From an uncultured Roseburia sp. (lineage in GTDB: Bacteria; Bacillota; Clostridia; Lachnospirales; Lachnospiraceae): 25,912 nucleotides of DNA. The notes beneath the pieces are model-generated. The model was not told the origin of the DNA and did no database searches. It worked only from the letters and a program-made list of their open reading frames with translations. Shown one piece after another: positions 24,862 to 25,912 of the stretch. Every line of letters begins with the position of its first letter. Positions within the stretch are counted from its first letter, which is position 1. Location of the stretch: NCBI GenBank assembly GCA_934292805.1, contig CAKQXQ010000033.1, positions 1 through 25,912 of the forward strand, written 5' to 3'. Both the position numbers and the translations under genes were made by a program.

Positions 24862-25028
24862 GGGCAACTAAGTGCAGACCATTTAGTGAGACACAACTGG
24901 ATTTTAGAGTTTGCAAAAAGGCTAAAATCAATATATAATAACAGAGGCAATTCATCACGCAAGTGATTGGATTCATAAACATGGCAGCCGGAGCCCAAAA
25001 GGCTGAAAAGCCCGAAAATACGGCATTT

Positions 25029-25067
25029 GTTCCCTTAGTTAAATGGATATAACGGGGTCCTCCTAAG
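25029..25067 (+). pseudogene. tRNA-Arg(CCU) 5'-half remnant 2
   Basis: This second 39-base copy (33 of 39 identical to remnant 1) shares TAGTTAAATGGATATAAC and CCTCCTAAG and ends at the same point. What follows (AATATGTTATAACGACCGCC) is not tRNA. It has no promoter of its own. A 7-bp hairpin, CGCCTTT-CGGGC-AAAGGCG, follows at 25084-25102. Confidence 0.75.
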
Positions 25068-25150
25068 AATATGTTATAACGACCGCCTTTCGGGCAAAGG
25101 CGATTGACATTGAGTAAGTTTAAGACTAAAATTGAATAGATTTTAAAGAT

Positions 25151-25227
25151 GTTTCCGTAGCTCAGCTGGATAGAGCGACCGCCTCCTAAGCGGTAGGTCG
25201 GGTGTTCGAATCACCTCGGGAACGCCA
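25151..25227 (+). tRNA. tRNA-Arg (anticodon CCU)
   Basis: This is a complete cloverleaf: acceptor GTTTCCG/CGGGAAC (one G-U pair), D-stem GCTC/GAGC, anticodon stem ACCGC/GCGGT with loop CTCCTAA (anticodon CCU, decoding AGG), variable AGGTC, T-stem GGGTG/CACCT with loop TTCGAAT, discriminator G and encoded CCA. Its D-arm differs clearly from the two upstream remnants, so it is not their parent. I see no strong promoter right before it; it may be read from the upstream tRNA promoter. Confidence 0.97.
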
Positions 25228-25234
25228 AAAACTC

Positions 25235-25276
25235 CGCCGGAAAACCCAGTAAAATCAAGGGTTTCCGGCGTTTTTT
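25235..25276 (+). terminator. Intrinsic terminator after tRNA-Arg
   Basis: CGCCGGAAA(A)CCC pairs with GGG(T)TTCCGGCG (to 25270) around an 11-nt loop, followed by TTTTTT. Strong. Confidence 0.92.
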
Positions 25277-25315
25277 CATTTTTACGGAAAAAGTGAAAAA
25301 TCGTAAAATTCACAG

Positions 25316-25482
25316 ATTTTCATTAGCAAAATCTCCGTCAGCTAATGGAAATTAGGACGAATGTCGTCCGCCTTTCAGGTGAACGACTTGCTAATAAAAA
25401 TTAGCAGGATTTTCGCTATTTTGCTAATGAAAATGCCCTCTCTGCTAATGGCAGAAAAATTCGAGCAAAATTCCTGCTAATG
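25316..25482. repeat. Cluster of GCTAAT(G) repeats, possible recombinase sites
   Basis: The core GCTAAT occurs seven times here in both orientations: 25322-25327 (minus), 25341-25347, 25390-25395, 25400-25405 (minus), 25423-25429, 25444-25450 and 25476-25482. Another is at 25818-25823. Two copies form a 17-bp perfect inverted repeat (25316-25332 versus 25418-25434), and another pair forms a hairpin, TGCTAAT-AAAA-ATTAGCA (25389-25406). A second hairpin, GGACG-AATGT-CGTCC, is at 25353-25367. The 25228-25597 stretch otherwise holds only the tRNA terminator. Such repeats near an attachment site fit arm-type integrase/excisionase binding, but that is inferred. Confidence 0.55.
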
Positions 25483-25597
25483 AATAAGGCGTTCGTTACC
25501 CTGTTAATTCGTTCATTTAGGGGTGGTCAAGCGACAATCGCACACTACTTCTATGCCATTTCTTATTATATAATTGCGGTAACAGGAGGTGGTTGTT

Positions 25598-25777
25598 TTG
25601 AAAGAACAAAAATATCATTTATACCTTTCCAAGGACGAATACAGCGAAGTGCTGCAATCACTTATCCGTTTGAAGAACAGCCTGATAGCACAAGGCAGAT
25701 ACACGGACGCAGCAGATGATATTATTTGCAAGGTGCTTTCAGCCAAGAAAAGAAAGTTCAAAATCAAATATATCTGA
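25598..25777 (+). CDS. Small conserved protein of integrative elements
   Basis: This is a 59-aa basic protein, (M)KEQKYHLYLSKDEYSEVLQS then LIRLKNSLIAQGRYTDAADDIICKVLSAKK. I recognise this pattern (HLYL.. EE/DEY..VL.SLI.LKNSLI.QG.YTD) as a small hypothetical protein common in integrative and conjugative elements of gut Firmicutes; function unknown. Start choice: TTG at 25598-25600, 8 bases after AGGAGG; an in-frame GTG at 25589 overlaps the ribosome binding site. It is followed within 10 bases by a terminator, so it is a single-gene unit. Codon use is less AT-rich than in the neighbouring core genes. Confidence 0.7.
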   Translation: MKEQKYHLYLSKDEYSEVLQSLIRLKNSLIAQGRYTDAADDIICKVLSAKKRKFKIKYI

Positions 25778-25785
25778 ACACGAAT

Positions 25786-25817
25786 AAAGACCGCCTACAC
25801 TTTTGTAAGCGGTCTTT
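25786..25817 (+). terminator. Terminator after the small element protein
   Basis: A perfect 9-bp stem pairs AAAGACCGC (25786-25794) with GCGGTCTTT (25809-25817). The symmetric A/T ends let it work in both directions. From 25818 to the window end I see no supportable gene start. Confidence 0.8.
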
Positions 25818-25912
25818 GCTAATTTAGAGTAAGTTAGACAAACTGTTAAGGAAACAATCGGAGTTGGTGTAAACGAAAAAGCAGCCTTGAGTTCTGATAA
25901 AAACTGCCCTTT

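Noticed and set aside
24675..24998. 107-codon minus-strand reading frame over the tRNA-fragment region
   Set aside because: It lies antisense to the end of the DUF3881-like gene, the tRNA promoter and remnant 1; no ribosome binding site or family pattern.
25480..25719. 79-codon plus-strand reading frame (MNKAFVTLLIRSFRGG...)
   Set aside because: It overlaps the better-supported 59-aa gene in another frame and the GCTAAT repeats, and has no ribosome binding site.
25818..25912. Open minus-strand frame at the right edge (GQFLSELKAAFSFTP...)
   Set aside because: It is cut by the window edge and runs through the terminator and antisense to the small element gene; no recognisable family.

Overview
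The window is a replication-origin region of a low-GC Gram-positive anaerobe. Gene order, a protein matching the DUF3881 family, a two-subunit class I fumarase and codon usage point to the family Lachnospiraceae (Clostridia); I cannot name the genus. Genes run away from oriC on both sides: the dnaA side is all on the minus strand and the rpmH side almost all on the plus strand, so transcription mostly follows replication.

Left arm (minus strand, reading from oriC leftward): dnaA, an intergenic half-origin, dnaN, yaaA (S4 protein), recF, gyrB, gyrA, then a 0.5-kb intergenic stretch with a MITE-like palindromic element, a CmpB-like membrane protein with a long charged tail, and the fumarase alpha and (partial) beta genes.

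Origin: DnaA-box-like 9-mers lie in two clusters flanking dnaA (about 11812-12062 and 9996-10203), a bipartite layout like that of Bacillus. The dnaN-proximal half also has an AT-rich tract and a candidate DnaA-trio segment.

Right arm (plus strand): rpmH (44 aa), rnpA, yidD, yidC, jag/khpB (ribosome, RNase P and membrane insertion), then mnmE, mnmG and rsmG (tRNA and rRNA modification), closed by a strong bidirectional terminator. A minus-strand alpha/beta-hydrolase-fold protein that seems to lack its catalytic residues follows. Next come a coiled-coil protein resembling a decayed DegS-type kinase, two perfect parS sites inside much longer palindromes, parA, parB, a DUF4446 membrane protein and a DUF3881-like protein.

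Right edge (24750-25912): an accessory boundary. Two 39-nt tRNA-Arg(CCU) 5' halves, both stopping at the same anticodon-loop sequence, precede an intact tRNA-Arg(CCU). Beyond it are a terminator, a cluster of GCTAAT repeats and a 59-aa protein of a type I associate with integrative elements of gut Firmicutes. I read this as an integration hotspot at tRNA-Arg with the start of a mobile element running off the window.

Most of the window is core genome. The points worth a second look are the tRNA-fragment array, the parS/terminator palindromes, the origin architecture, the MITE-like element and several substitutions in normally conserved residues (YidC, RnpA, GyrA, the hydrolase-like protein).
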